64,000 nucleotides of DNA from Cardinalis cardinalis (lineage: Eukaryota > Chordata > Aves > Passeriformes > Cardinalidae), in NCBI GenBank assembly GCA_014549065.1, contig JACDOX010000163.1, positions 393,028-457,027 of the forward strand, in the 5' to 3' direction. Of this stretch, positions 13,523 to 26,298 are shown in pieces. Below the pieces are notes generated by a model. That model had not been told where the DNA came from, ran no database searches, and saw only the letters and a program-made list of their open reading frames with translations. The translations under genes were made by a program, and so were the position numbers. Numbering within the stretch: position 1 is the first letter of the stretch; every line of letters starts with the position of its first letter.

Positions 13523-13559
13523 TCTGACCATGGCTGGTTTGTCACTTCTTCCATTTCAG
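13523..13559 (+). promoter_or_regulatory. GPC5: Splice acceptor of the glypican exon
   Basis: A CTCTGAC branch-point-like motif (A at 13527) is followed by a pyrimidine-rich stretch and CAG ending at 13559. The branch A lies 33 bases before the exon, a normal distance. Confidence 0.7.
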
Positions 13560-13710
13560 CTGGATGCTGAGAAGGCCAAGCTGAAGCTGGAGAGGTGGGG
13601 ACCCCGGGATGCTGGCAGTGGGGCTGGAAGGAGTGAGGAGATGGAGTCAAGTGGAGACTGTGATGATGAGGATGGCTGCCAAGGATCCGGGGACAGGATG
13701 CACACAGCAG
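13560..13710 (+). CDS. GPC5: Internal exon of a glypican, probably GPC5 (partial)
   Basis: Glypicans are GPI-anchored cell-surface heparan sulfate proteoglycans that modulate Wnt, Hedgehog, BMP and FGF signalling. This 151-bp exon starts in phase 0 and leaves one base for the next codon. It encodes 50 residues: a basic segment with KAKLKLE (residues 5-11), then the hallmark ESSGDCDDEDGCQGSGD (29-45). That carries an acidic DCDDED cluster, two cysteines (34, 40) and Ser-Gly dipeptides at 31-32 and 43-44, with another at 20-21; such Ser-Gly sites near acidic residues are the usual glycosaminoglycan attachment points. From memory this segment belongs to the GPC3/GPC5 branch and fits GPC5 better, because GPC3 has a different spacing around the acidic cluster. 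It is bounded by a pyrimidine-rich acceptor and the GT donor at 13711. The exon is GC-rich beside AT-rich introns. No upstream or terminal glypican exon was found here, as expected for a gene with very large introns. The glypican call is firmer than the paralogue. Confidence 0.68.
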
Positions 13711-16383
13711 GTAAACACGNCTTCTCTAGGCACTTGGAGAGCTTAGAAATTCCTGTGTCACAATTAGGTGGACAGAGCTGAGACTTACACTGCTTGAATT
13801 GCTGTCAAAATCCTACTAAATTCAAAGGATTTGAATCTTAATCTGTGAAGGGCTGCAGTAAAAATAGAATGATACAGACAGTAACCCAATATAATTTACC
13901 ACTTGGCATGCAGATAAAAGACTTAAATGTAGAGTGAATAATGTCTGCAGTGAAATCTGGATCACAGGAATGCTGAAGAGCCTTCCTGCATAATGTGGGC
14001 CCTTCAGATAAATAGACAATTGATGACCTTAGAGAGTATGCTAAGTGTTAACATAAACATTTATTTATTGCAAAATCATACTGAAGGATGATCCAGAGTT
14101 GGCTCAATGTATATATTCTTGAAGAAAAACCATAAGGAATACTGTGGGGTTTTTCCTTAGTGGTGAGCTGCTGGTTAAATGAAATTTCTTGACAGTCTCA
14201 GATATTGAATTCTGCAATATTTATTCATTAAATTACTTGGATAATATGTCATCAAGTGTAGAATCAGCTCCAATATCTAAGAGCTTCCACCAACATACTG
14301 GCAATATGATATGTAGTTAAATTCTTTCAGTAACTTAATAAAAAGTAAGATGTTTCTAAATACTTGATATTATTGATTTACCTCATTTCTAAGTTCTGAT
14401 TCATTTTACCTCACCAAAATGTGACTGGTTTAATTTACCATAGTGTAAATATAATGTGGGTTGGATGTGTAAATACATGAAATACAGGTATGAGAGTGCT
14501 GAAAACAATGCCCATTGAGATGTCTGGAGCTCAGGTAGGTTTTAAACTGCTGCTTGATTCTGCTGAGAAAAACAAATGCCTTTTCCTTGTCCCTTTTTCC
14601 CTGAGTGGTGAGGGGGAGGAGGTGTCTCATACTCAGGTAAGATTTGCAGACATGCTGTGATCAGCTTGTGGTCAAAACTTCAGCTGTCCCTGTTGTGAAT
14701 ATTTGTTCAGGAAAACCAAGCTTAAAGGTACTTTGGAATGTGTGCAAAGTGTTACAGGTAATTATAGTACCAGCTTGTAATTGGATTGAATTTTAGTTTG
14801 CACTGATGGCCGGTCTGATCAGGGTATTGTCACATAGGAACACTGTTTTTAAAAATTATTGAGTAATTGCAACTGACAGATCAAGCAGAGGGTTTCACCA
14901 TCTACTCACCATTTTTGAACAAAGGAACTTGGATACAATGTTATTTTAAAACTCTTTGCCTAACTTTTTAATTGTTTACTGTATTTCATCCATAAGAAAG
15001 AAAAGACTTCTAGAGGTTTTAGGCCCTGGGGATTTAGGAAGATAAATACTGTAATATGATTTCCTCTCTGTGTGGAGTAATAGAAACAAAAGCCAGGTGC
15101 TTGGTAGTCTTCAATGAACAACTATTAATACACCANTTGGGGAGGATGTGTATCCATGCTTCCATGGACAATGGCAGAGTTAAAGAATAAAAACTTGAAT
15201 GCTTTCAAGACTTGACTTTCAGCTGGCTTTAATAATGGAAAGCTACTTAATGTTACTTTTCCTCCTATTTTGCAATCTATTAAATTAAAATATTTTATGC
15301 TGATATCATCCTGGATTTAAAAGAATTATATTTATATAACTGTCTGTTTCAGAATTTAGCAGGGTGTATATCCAGTTAAAAAGATAGTTAGAATAAATTT
15401 TAGAAAATGGTATTGATTCATAACAGAAGAATAAGTATTTCATTGTGTGACAATAGTAATGTTCTATCATAATTAGCTTTAAAATATTGTACTGTATACA
15501 AGCCACTAGCAGTAAATCTCTTTTCCATATCTGGATACAATTAAGAGATAAAATGCAGTAATCTCATTATGGAGCTGCTTTGCTTTAATAGAATGTTAAA
15601 GAAAAACAAACATCAGATTAGTTGAATTTCCCCTTGCTGCATGTCTGTGAGATGATGTTGGCAGTGGTACAGCCTGTGAACTTGTATTTCCTAAGCTTTA
15701 AACTCATCCAGTCCATCTACTCATTGGTTTGTGGAAGTGGAATATGGCAGCATTGCCTGTTCCCTGCTTGCCTGGAAACTGAGTGGTGAACTGGCTCTAA
15801 AGCCAAATCCCAAATGGAGCCCTGGTTTGAAGGGTGGTGAAGCCAGTGGGAATGTCCTTCCAGGGGTGGCTGAGAGACAAGGAGAGCTGTGAGGTGCCAC
15901 CAAGCCCTTTGGGGCATGGTGGAGCACAGAGTCACACAGCAGGACAAAGCAATGAAAAAGGAATAAAAGCCTTTCCAAACACAAACTTTCTGGCAAAGCA
16001 GCCATGCTTTTAACAACAGGCCCNTGAAAAACAGAGGAAAATATTTTAATGTCAGCCTCTAAATTGCAGAATTGAGAATGTAGTAAATATGTACTACAGC
16101 TGTCACTTATTCAAAACTATATGAAAATTATATTTACTGCTCTGTGTGTTGAGAGCATTGCAAAAGACTGAGATTGCTTTTAGTTTTTGAAAACCTACTG
16201 AATGGTCATTTCTTTCCACCTCCTTGGAAAAAAAAAGCCTTTTCCTTACTGCTAAGTGACCAAGAATTTTGTCAATATATGGGTGACCATCATGAAACAT
16301 TTCTGTTCCTAGCTATTGGTAAAGATCTCCCCAGACAGGGTCCCCTGCTGACTCCCCACGTTGCTTTTCCAAGCTGCTAACAG
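13711..16383. other. Intron, start of the downstream intron
   Basis: Begins with the donor GTAAAC. The remainder is AT-rich unique sequence with no repeats, ORFs or further glypican coding segment that I could recognise. Confidence 0.5.
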
Positions 16384-16477
16384 AGGGCTGGGCTCCAGGG
16401 TTTTGGATTTCAGCCTGTCCTGGGTGGGTGAGGGCTGGGCTCCTGGGTTTTGGATTTCAGCCTGTCCTGGGTGGGTG
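16384..16477 (+). repeat. Tandem duplication, 2 x 47 bp
   Basis: The 47-bp unit starting AGGGCTGGGCTCC and ending TGGGTGGGTG occurs twice head to tail with one difference (CCAGGG versus CCTGGG). The near identity indicates a recent duplication. Confidence 0.9.
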
Positions 16478-17918
16478 AGCACAGGAGTGATTCCAGCCCA
16501 GTCACTGTAACACCCTTTTCCCTCTGTTGGTTTTTATTCCCTTTGGGTTGGGGTTTTCTCTCTCTGTGGTTCAGCTCATCCTGCAATGGACAGTACAATC
16601 CTGTCCTTTTGTTTGTCACCTTCTGGCCTTTGAGANTGATGCCTGCACATCAATTAATCATTTTCTTATATGTCTATAATTGAGATACATGGCTGTCTAT
16701 TATCTAGTGCTGGGATTTTGTGTGTGTTTGTTGCAAATAAGCCTTTGCTTGACCTATTCACTATTACCTAAAAAGAACAACACTTGTTTTTCTTTCATGA
16801 TAATGGGCTTNATTATCTATTCTATATCATGTATGCTTATCCATGTGATTTTTAAATGAACAAGATAAATTCTCAGGAAACCAGGATTCTCTTCAAAAAT
16901 TTTGGATGGTGGAAGATGCTTTATAATGTGCTGTTCTCACAGGCCTTACCAATTACCCTGAGCATCTCTTCCTGGGGAAAGCTGTGGGAACAGCAGTTTC
17001 CCAAGCAGGCCCATGTGTTATTTGTTGGCAAGTCCCAGCTTTTTAATGACAACATCTGTGAATCATCTTGGAACAAAGCTTTGTTGGGAGAGATTTAAGA
17101 AGAGGAAAGCCAGCCATATAAATCTGGAGCGTGGATGGGGAAGTTGCTCTGTGGTTTGCCCTCCTGCAGGTTTCTAGACAGAAGGGCAAAGCAGCATCTT
17201 AGGCTGAGCTTTGCTGAGCCCAGCCTGCTCACAGAGCCAGTGTCTTATGTGGCTCTGATCACAGTGTGAGTCCACTGGTGTCAGTCCTTGTTCTTTAGTC
17301 CTTACATGAAGGTGGGGATGCTGGAGAGAGCAGGGAGTGCTCGGTGCCCTGCAGGATTGAGGGAGAGGAATGAGAGTCCTGCTGCTGATGAAAAGAGAGC
17401 AGCAACAGGTTCACATTGGGTCCTGCCTCTGCTGCCTCCTTNTCAGAGGAGAAAAATGTTTGGTTAACAGTGGGAAGGAAGCTTGTGCCAGGAATTCCAG
17501 TGCCCAGCTCTGTGTTGTGATGAGGCCCACCCAAGCAATGACAGCCAACATTAGGGGTCAGTTCAGGGAAATCATCAGGTGATTCACTCCTAAACAAAGG
17601 TGGAGGAGATGTTTAGGCCACAGGAAGGCTTAAACCTGTGTTTAGTGCAAGGCCAAAGCCAGCTGTGTGAAGATTGTGGAGCACCGTTGTGACAAGGCTG
17701 TGCTGACACCACTGTGGGCACGAGTCCATGAGCACACCTGCATGCAGGGGACACCCAGGTGTTCCTGGATCCCTGGGTCTGAGGCTGGATGTTCCACACA
17801 GCCTGTGCAAGGCAGAAATTCATCCCATTCTGTCTTCAGGAGCCTGATGCAACATTCTGCCAAGTCCCAGGGAATGAAGCTGTCCTCTGCTGAAGGAAAA
17901 TACAGCTTAGTCCATCCT
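16478..17918. other. Unique intronic sequence
   Basis: No gene or repeat recognised. Confidence 0.5.
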
Positions 17919-17961
17919 TGAACAGAATAGACAACCCCACTGAACAGAATAGACAACCCCA
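17919..17961 (+). repeat. Tandem duplication, 2 x 22 bp
   Basis: The unit TGAACAGAATAGACAACCCC plus two bases is repeated directly, with identical sequence across the shared part. Confidence 0.9.
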
Positions 17962-20900
17962 AATGTCTGGTGTGCTTGAACTTCAGATTCACCTCTCTGA
18001 GGTTAGAATCTATGTGTGGCTCAAAAAGCTCAGCCCTCAGGTGGGACAGGTGTTAACTCCACTCCTTCTGACATACCTTGAAACTTGAGGTCATTGGGAA
18101 ATGGAAATAAGGAGCTTTCCTTTGGCCTGCCTCACTGCCTTGTTCCACACAGAGCTGGGCTTCTGCTGTGTCCCCATCCCAAAAGCAGGGGGTGTCCATG
18201 GAATAACAAGTGTCTGACCCTCAGGCACAGCAGAATTTTTACAATCATTGCAATTGTGTCTGTCAGTGCAGGCATTCAGTAAAAACACATCCTGGGACAT
18301 CCCAGCCAGACTTTGACCATGACTGTGGGCTAAATGCATTTTATTACTGTGATTTTTGCCAAATGCTTACCTAATCCCAGGAACACTTTTATTCTGTACT
18401 TCCTAATTCCTTCATGAAGCTCCCTCCCTTGAACAAGAACTTTCACATTTTATACATCCCAGNTGAACATCCTGCCTTATTGTCACAGATCATTGCCTGG
18501 GAGGGAATCTACAACAAATCTACTTGGAAACTTCAGATGACATGTATTCCAACTCTTGGCATTCTTCTTGGCTGTGTACACAATCCCCAGCTTTCTGCTT
18601 ATCTTTCAGAGTATCTGAGGAGATTATCCTCCTCGTAGATTTATTATTTAAGGCTTATGAGAAGGATGCATTTTTGCCCCAATATGCCTTTACAAGTGCA
18701 GACAAGTAAATTTTCTTTTTTTTTTACTGTCTTCTCTCTGATCTGTATCTGCTCTCAACAGCAATGGAAAGTTAATGTGTTTCTCTGACTGCTTAAGAAT
18801 GTTTCCATTATCAGTTCTTTCCTTTTGAATATCAAGATTCTTTAATGCTTTATTATGTTATCATTCTCCCAGCTTGTCAGTCTTTTCTTGGCATCAGTAT
18901 TACTGTGTGACCTGTCATTTTAATCATCCTTCATTTCCATTCCCCGTGTCACAGGCTGCACTTACACTTGTATTTATCCAAATACGCAGTTGTACAGCTG
19001 CTGATTTTGTAATTATTAGTACAAAACATCAATATTCTGAGATCATAATATCTGCTGGCAGTCAGCCACGCTCGTCAGCTTCTCATTGCCACATGTCCTC
19101 ACAGATGATCCTGGCTCACAGAAATGCTTCATTTTCAGTCTCTGCTATCTTCTGCCTAGAGAAACCTCTCCATCACACCTCCTCCCCATCCTGCTGCCTT
19201 GCATTGCCATTTTTCTACATCCTTTGTTGCTCAAGACATTTTATCTCCAACTCTGTTTTTAGAAAGCCTATAAATTCCTAGATTGCCCTCAGCATAAATG
19301 CCTCATTCTGTCCTCAGAACAGCACAGTAACATGTTAAACCNTTAGAGAAGTTTGATTTTCAGGAAAACTCCACCTTATGCTTGCCATTTAGGGTNGTAG
19401 AGAGACATGAGCCTCTGTCAAGAGGAGCAGAAGCAAACCCTGCCAGGGTCTTCATCGTGTATGGGGGAGAGTGAGTGGTGGCTCCACAGCTGGCAAATTT
19501 CTGGCTGTGGCTTCTGTTTTAGGATACAGTTTGGGAAGAGACATGGGAGCAGAGAAAACCAGAGACACCAAAATAATCCAATTAAAAATACAGATTTTTG
19601 ATTATTTATCTGAACTTGGGAAGGTCTGGTCCTGAGATGAGTGACTTTGATGTCACAGTGGTGTCCCACCATTCCCTCCTGGGTACACCTGGCTGAGGGA
19701 TTCTCTGGGTGGCAGTGGCATTTCCTGNGGCTCTGCTCTGTGCTGAGGGGCTTCAGAGGGAAGAGAGTGTTGCAAGAGGAGAGAAAACGAGAGAAAAAAA
19801 AAGAGAGAGAGATAGAAGGAGGTTTCCTCATCTCTGTCCCTGGGTAAATCTATTTTATAATCTCCCAATGCAGGAGTAAGTTATTTTTTGTCGTTTAGTA
19901 TAACTTTAACTGAAATGAACACAAGAATTTTAGAATCATTCCTCAGCCTTCCTCAACCTCAGCATTGATGTGACAGTTTGAGGTGTAAGGGAATGGGATC
20001 TCAGTTCCTTCAGATTCTCACTCCCAGACCTGAGGTGAGACTTCCCAGCACCACNNGGGCTCCTGCTTAGATCCACTCAAGACAGGAGTTTTTGCCAAGT
20101 TGTAGAAATGACTTTCTGCACCACCAGATAAACACATCCCTGCAGGAATTTCTCCTAATGCTGAGCAGAGCAGTAGCTAGAGGAACAAGAGACTGCGTGC
20201 CAGCTCTGTGGCTCTCTGAACAGCTTTGGTGCTATCTCTGGTGCCTTCAAAGAGGCAAAATGGTAACTGGGGAAATGCAGTTTTACCATTTCACCAGAGA
20301 AAGGTAAATTGCAGCACATTTCTGATCATCCTAGCAGCATTTAGACAAAATTAAAAGGTAAAGCATTTTAGTTAAGGTACCCTAAGCATGTTCTGTAGGA
20401 GGAAATTAAACGTTGGAGAGATCAGGATAAAGATATTTGGGGCTCAAGTGTTTGCAGTAGTTCTGAATAAGCAGCCATCAGGGACTGCACTGGAGATCAC
20501 TGAAGGGTAATGAGCTTTTACCAACTTCCTACTAAAAATATTACCAGTAATCTCTGTCCCTTGAACACACTTCTTACAGCAGAACAATTTTCACTGCCCT
20601 TGTCAGCAGTATTTTATCTGGTTACTTTCCACAGGAGTAATTCCATGTGTACATCTATTTCTGAGATGGGTTTTGAAAACAGCCCTAAACTGAAAACTTC
20701 ATTAATCTCATTTTCCAGTGAGTTCCCACTCAGCAGCATTTCTCACAGGTGTTAATGAAAAGGAATTCTTTTAAACAGAAATGTCACAAAGCTGAATGGT
20801 CCTAAACAGGACCATAGTCAAACCACAAAAAGCATGGAAATAAAGAAGCACCTTGGTGTTTNATGGCTAAAATATGAGAAAAAGACAAGTTTCTAAGAAA

Positions 20901-21030
20901 AATTGCACTGCTAAACACATGAAGCAGGACATTTTGGTTCAGGCTGTGGGAGCATTCTGCAGGTGGATACTTTGACCCCACAGCTGTGGTGCTTTTTTTA
21001 TGGGAGTGTCATTTGCAGGAGCAGGCTGGC
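17962..21030. other. Unique intronic sequence
   Basis: Contains a purine-only stretch of GAGA/AAAA type near 19771-19822. No gene was identified; the open frame at 18874-19281 has no recognisable domain or splice signals. Confidence 0.5.
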
Positions 21031-21476
21031 NNNNNNNNNNNNNNNNNNNNNNNNNNNNNNNNNNNNNNNNNNNNNNNNNNNNNNNNNNNNNNNNNNNNNN
21101 NNNNNNNNNNNNNNNNNNNNNNNNNNNNNNNNNNNNNNNNNNNNNNNNNNNNNNNNNNNNNNNNNNNNNNNNNNNNNNNNNNNNNNNNNNNNNNNNNNNN
21201 NNNNNNNNNNNNNNNNNNNNNNNNNNNNNNNNNNNNNNNNNNNNNNNNNNNNNNNNNNNNNNNNNNNNNNNNNNNNNNNNNNNNNNNNNNNNNNNNNNNN
21301 NNNNNNNNNNNNNNNNNNNNNNNNNNNNNNNNNNNNNNNNNNNNNNNNNNNNNNNNNNNNNNNNNNNNNNNNNNNNNNNNNNNNNNNNNNNNNNNNNNNN
21401 NNNNNNNNNNNNNNNNNNNNNNNNNNNNNNNNNNNNNNNNNNNNNNNNNNNNNNNNNNNNNNNNNNNNNNNNNNNN
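21031..21476. other. Assembly gap (446 N)
   Basis: A run of Ns ends directly in a (TAATA)n array, so the gap is probably unresolved tandem repeat plus the missing 5' part of an LTR. Confidence 0.98.
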
Positions 21477-21570
21477 AATATAATATAATATAATATAATA
21501 TAATATAATATAATATAATATAATATAATATAATATAATATAATATAATATAATATAATATAATATAATA
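21477..21570 (+). repeat. (TAATA)n pentanucleotide microsatellite
   Basis: About 19 near-perfect TAATA units lie against the N gap. The array runs straight into the 3' end of an LTR whose normal counterpart has an AT-rich AATAATA stretch at this place, so it probably expanded from within the LTR. Confidence 0.97.
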
Positions 21571-21642
21571 TCGGCCTTNTGAGAACATGGAGTCAAATTC
21601 TCATCTCTCACCTCATCCTGGGGTCCTCACAAACACCACAGA
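21571..21642 (+). mobile_element. LTR 3' end, family B, truncated
   Basis: The stretch from CGGCCTTNTGAGAACATGG to AACACCACA matches, in reverse, the left end of the family B LTR at 39857-40992, which has TGACTCTATGCTGTCAGAAGG. Only the last 70 or so bases are present; the rest is replaced by the microsatellite and the gap. Confidence 0.7.
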
Positions 21643-24600
21643 ATCTCCCTTTAAAATATCCATGCCATTAGATTATAAATTCTCGGAACAATCCAGCAAG
21701 CCCAAGGCAGATGTTCACCTGGTTTTGGTGCCTCACAAGGGAGNAGCACTTCCCTGGCCAGAGCCAGGTGACAGGGACATTGTTTCCTGGTCCTTGTGCT
21801 GCACCTCTGCCTCCTTCCCTCCTCACCTTTCTGCAAGGAAGGAAGATGCTAAAATCAAACCCTGGGCCTTGTTTCNTCCAAAGGTAAATTCTGCCAGGTT
21901 AATTAAGGTAAGGTTATGAATTAGTGCAACCTTCAAGGCTTTAAGAAGCCCTCTGTCATCTCTCATTGCACACAACAAGTGCTAGGCAGGTGGTGCAGCT
22001 GCTTGGCAGTGGAAATGGAACTGAAAGTTACTGACAAATGAAAATACACTTTCTGTTTTTCCCTGCTGACACCTTCCCTTGTTTTATGGTTCAGAAGGAA
22101 AGCCTAAGCAGTTGCTGTTCTTNCGGAGGAGGAAAAGAACTGCTCTGGTTTGTTTTCCCTCCCTCCCTCCCTCTCTTGAACCAATGTTTCTTGGGGGTGC
22201 TTTGTCTTTGCTTTCAGGGAGAAGCTGCCTTGAGTACACCAGGTGCACATTTGGAGGTTTTCTATTCCTTGATTGTCCATTTTAAGGTAAAATAACACTC
22301 CTTAAAAGAGTTCTGTTGTGCCTGAAGCCAGCAGATATGCCATGAGAATGTCTCAGCTGAGAAATTTAGAATCAAAACAATACCCTGAAAGCAAGCACAG
22401 TTTAGTTTTACAGTAACAGAGAGCACAGCACAACTGCTCTGTGCTCTAAACTCGATTTACTACAAAAAGAACAGAACTTCAGGCAAAAGTATGTGACATA
22501 TCAACAGGACCAGGAATTTATAGGGCTGGATCTGGCTGCCTTGAGATCAAGGTACTTTAAAATAACTTAAGCCAGCTGATGATCTTGCATGTACTTAAAT
22601 ACCTTCCTTGAAAAGTGTTCAAAGATTAAGCACATTATTCCTCAGCAGGTGATTTTGCATCTGGTTTATCCCACAGTGTCTCCTGTCTGCTGGTTTCTGG
22701 GGGTGTTTATTTCTGTCCTTTGATCCTGAAAGCAGCCAAGTAATTTTCCCTGAAATCTCCAGTTTGGACAGGACAGCTGACACCTTTCAGGGGCCTGTTA
22801 GGGTGTGTTGGGCTGTAACATCACCCAGTAGCCCCAAACTCAGGAACTGGATTTAACTTGCAAAAGAGGGAAGTTAGAAACCTTTCTGGGTTTATATGAG
22901 GTGCTGAAGTGTGGAGCCTCAATCTGTACAAACAGGGTGAAGTCCCCAAATTACGGATGACTGAGGGCCATAGTTCTCAGTGATGGAAAAGTCAGCTGNG
23001 TACAAGATCCTACAGCACTTCTAACACTGCTGTTAGTCTGCTTTCCTCTATTTGCCTCCAGTAATTGCCCCTCATGTTTACTTGTATCAGAAGCTTTTAT
23101 TTTTCTGAATTGCATTCTATTCCTATTTCAGGCTCCTAAATATCACAATCAGAAAATGTTTTCTTTCCTTGTCTTCCTGTCTTTTAAGATTTAGACAGAT
23201 TGTCTGACATTCTTTAGGTTGTCTTCTTTAATCTCCCTATTGTGCTTGTTCTTCTCTGAATGCCTAATAGTTTGNCAAGCCAAATTTGAACTATTTCTGA
23301 AATAAAAAAAACATAAAGAACCAACCAAACTTTGAATATGACAAAAAGGTGTTCTGAAATTAAGAAAATGGTTTTGGTTTGGGNTTTTTTTTTAATCTCC
23401 TGAGGTATCTTGTGTCACATTAGTTTTTTCATCTTCTAAATAAACAATCCTGTTACGTTTGCAGATCAGTCTTCAGTGAGATTCAAGTGCATTTCCTGCT
23501 TTAGTGCTTTCTGAAATGATGCACATTCTTGATCCAGGTGTGATCTGCACAACCAAACCTCCCTTGCACCAGCAACCTGCCTGGGCAGCTCCATTGCCCA
23601 AAAAGGGTGACACACACTGGTCTGGTGCCCTTTGGGAGAAACAGAATGAGCATTTTGGAAGAGCTGAAAGCTGTAAATGGATATTCTGGGAGCAAACTCC
23701 AACTCTTGAATGTGCAGGCAGTACCATTTCTGTCACTGTGCAGACTCTCACCAGATGAGGTGGGAATGTTGAACAGTGGTGAGGCAGGTNGCACACAAGG
23801 GAACAACTACTCCTTCAATGTTTATTCAATTTACTTGTGAAAGTCATTGAATATTCTCACCACCACAGCTTTAGCCCACTTACCATGGAATGCTGCCCAC
23901 AGTTAGCAGTTAATTCCCAGAGAGAAGCAGGACTGGGTCAGTGTGGGCATGAAAACCTCTTGGGATCACCAGAAAGTGGAGGGAGACACTGAAATCAGCT
24001 GATAGAACTGTTACTTGCACAGAGAACCTTAGAAATTCTCAGCTTTCCAAACTATTTGCCATTCCTCCCCAAATTAAAGAGATTAAAGAGAATTTGCTCC
24101 TGCAGCATTGCAAGTGCCTGGTAATAAATCATCATCTGATATTTGTAGCCCAGAATTAAGGGAGGTGACTCAGACACACTGCTGACCATTTGGTAGTGAG
24201 GTCCGAATAACCCCATCTGGAGCAGCAGGGAGAGGAATGGCTTTCTGATGTGAAGTCAGACAAGTAATTTCCTATTTAAAATTTGATTAGATAAAATCTT
24301 TTGAACATGTGCTTGTAAAGCAACAGCCTGGTTAAATATGTATGGAGCTGCAGCACACACAGGACACTGCTCCAACAGCACAAAGAACATTTGCAGTAAC
24401 CTGAACATGGAGGGGCAAGCACAGTGCCCTGGGGTAAACTCCATCAGGATAAATCTCTTACACAATAGAAAAACAGTAGAGCTGATGGGGGGAAAGCAGT
24501 TTTCTTCCTGTTCAAAAACCCACAAATTTGTTTCTCTATCGAAAAGGTTTCATTTTGAAAAATGGAAACATTTGTTGTACATATGCAATTGGAAGAATGT

Positions 24601-25864
24601 TAATTTCAGGGGATATTTTTTGTAGGTTTTGAACACAAAAGGGAAAATATTGACTCAAGCTGNAATATTTTACCCCCTGCAAATAATAAATAGTTTTTGT
24701 TATAATAATGTATAGTAAGCTTGATATTTTTAACCAGAAAGTTCTTGATTTAAAGGCATTACATTCTAAAATTCACAAGAAAGAATATAAAGGCCAGAAA
24801 AAAACAAGATGGGTGAGTTTGGCCTGATTCTGACCCAGTAATTATCACTGGGGATTTTGCTTTTGACTTAATGAGACAACAGTTTGAGCCAAGAAACAAA
24901 GGGTTGGATTCTGCTGCCCTTCTCCCTCCTGCCCAGGGTGGTAACTCTAAGGCTGCTGCAAATCCTGCCCATGGTGACCTGCAGCAGTGAGCTTGGCCTG
25001 TGCCACAGCACAGAAATTCCATTGCTTCAGGTTAAACAACTGGGACACTGTCTTCTTTTGATATCCTGATTTATCTAATTTACACAGGTCATGGCCCCTT
25101 TTGAAACTCAGCTATTGATAATAAAATATCCTCTCAAAAGTGGGATGCAGCCCCAAATCTGGGATACAGCTCCATTGCAAGTTCAAGCAGAGAATCCATT
25201 ACAGTAGTTNAGTAAAATTGCATCCAGGCAAGAACATTTTATCACTCATCATAAAGAGTACTTGCAGAACAGTCCTGGGAATTGAAATATTCATGTTATA
25301 TTAATGCATTAAAAAATTACTATTTTTGAAGATGACCAACTACTCATGTTCACTGGAATTAAGTTTTTCTCTTTCTCTCTTCATGGAGCTCTACATTTTT
25401 TATTAAAGCCATGGGAACATCATTCCTTTTGTAGAGTCCTTGGTGTGAGAAACCTCCCTGTGTTCCAGCAGTCTGGCCACTACCTGCTGCACTTGTGTTC
25501 ATTCCATGGGCACAGGGGATTTTTCTTGGAAGTTCTNTGCCTTATCCTTTGCCTTATCCCTGCCTCTCCAACCACTGTCCCTGCAGATTTCATTCCAGCC
25601 CTCCAAGAACTGNACAGGAGCATGGACCCAGCCAGGTGCTGCCTGGGTTTTGCTTTTCCAAAGCAGAAGAAGAGCCCTGAGCATCAGCAGAGTCACGAGG
25701 CTGTGTCATACTCAAAGCCTCCCATTTGGAGGCTTTTCTTGGAGCTGCAGAGCTGTTCTGTGGTTGGCACTATCACATGTTGATGTGTTTTCCCCTCAGA
25801 CAGGGTGGAATGTGGCATTGCCCTGTAAGAGAGCCAGACATCTTCTCAGCAGCCTCACCTCCTC
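21643..25864. other. Unique intronic sequence
   Basis: No gene or interspersed repeat recognised. A short (CCCT)n run lies near 22158-22172. Confidence 0.5.
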
Positions 25865-26298
25865 TGATGCCTTGGGATGGCTTCCTAGAGCAGAGGCTGG
25901 ACAAGATTCAGAGAAGAAAGTGGGGATTTATTGAAGCCTTTCAAACAGGTTCACCTTGGGCAGTCACAACCTCCCAGGGGCTCCACCCAAGCTGGACAAT
26001 GGGCACCAGTTTTTCACACAATTGTAAGTTTGGTCCATTTACATATCAAGGGTTAATTCTCCAATCACAGCTTCAGCTAATGAAGTCATTTACCCCAGTT
26101 TGCTCCCCCTAATTCACTGTTGTTTGTACTTTCCAGGGCCTGAGGCTGTGGGGTGTCCTTGGATCCCAGGCCCAGAGGGATTGCTTTGCCTGAGCAAAAC
26201 GTGAAGACAGTTGAATAACACTTTGTAGTGAGTTTAGAGTTATGCATTAATGCAGTACAGGATCTGAAAAATACAAAAACTGAGATCCTAAGGCATCA
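25865..26298 (-). mobile_element. Solo LTR, family A, copy 1 (oldest)
   Basis: Begins TGATGCCTTGGGAT and ends ATCCTAAGGCATCA, so its ends form an inverted repeat with 13 of 14 bases paired. It aligns along its length with 50235-50655, 57756-58201 and 61113-61560 but is the most diverged. On the minus strand an AATAAA is present (GGATTTATTG on plus near 25924). The TATA-like site is degraded (AATTGTAAG). Flanking bases CCTC and CTTG do not match, so its target-site duplication is lost or it recombined. Confidence 0.8.

Noticed and set aside
20963..21611. Open frames of 160-200 codons across the first N gap
   Set aside because: They consist almost entirely of undefined residues from the N run plus the (TAATA)n repeat.
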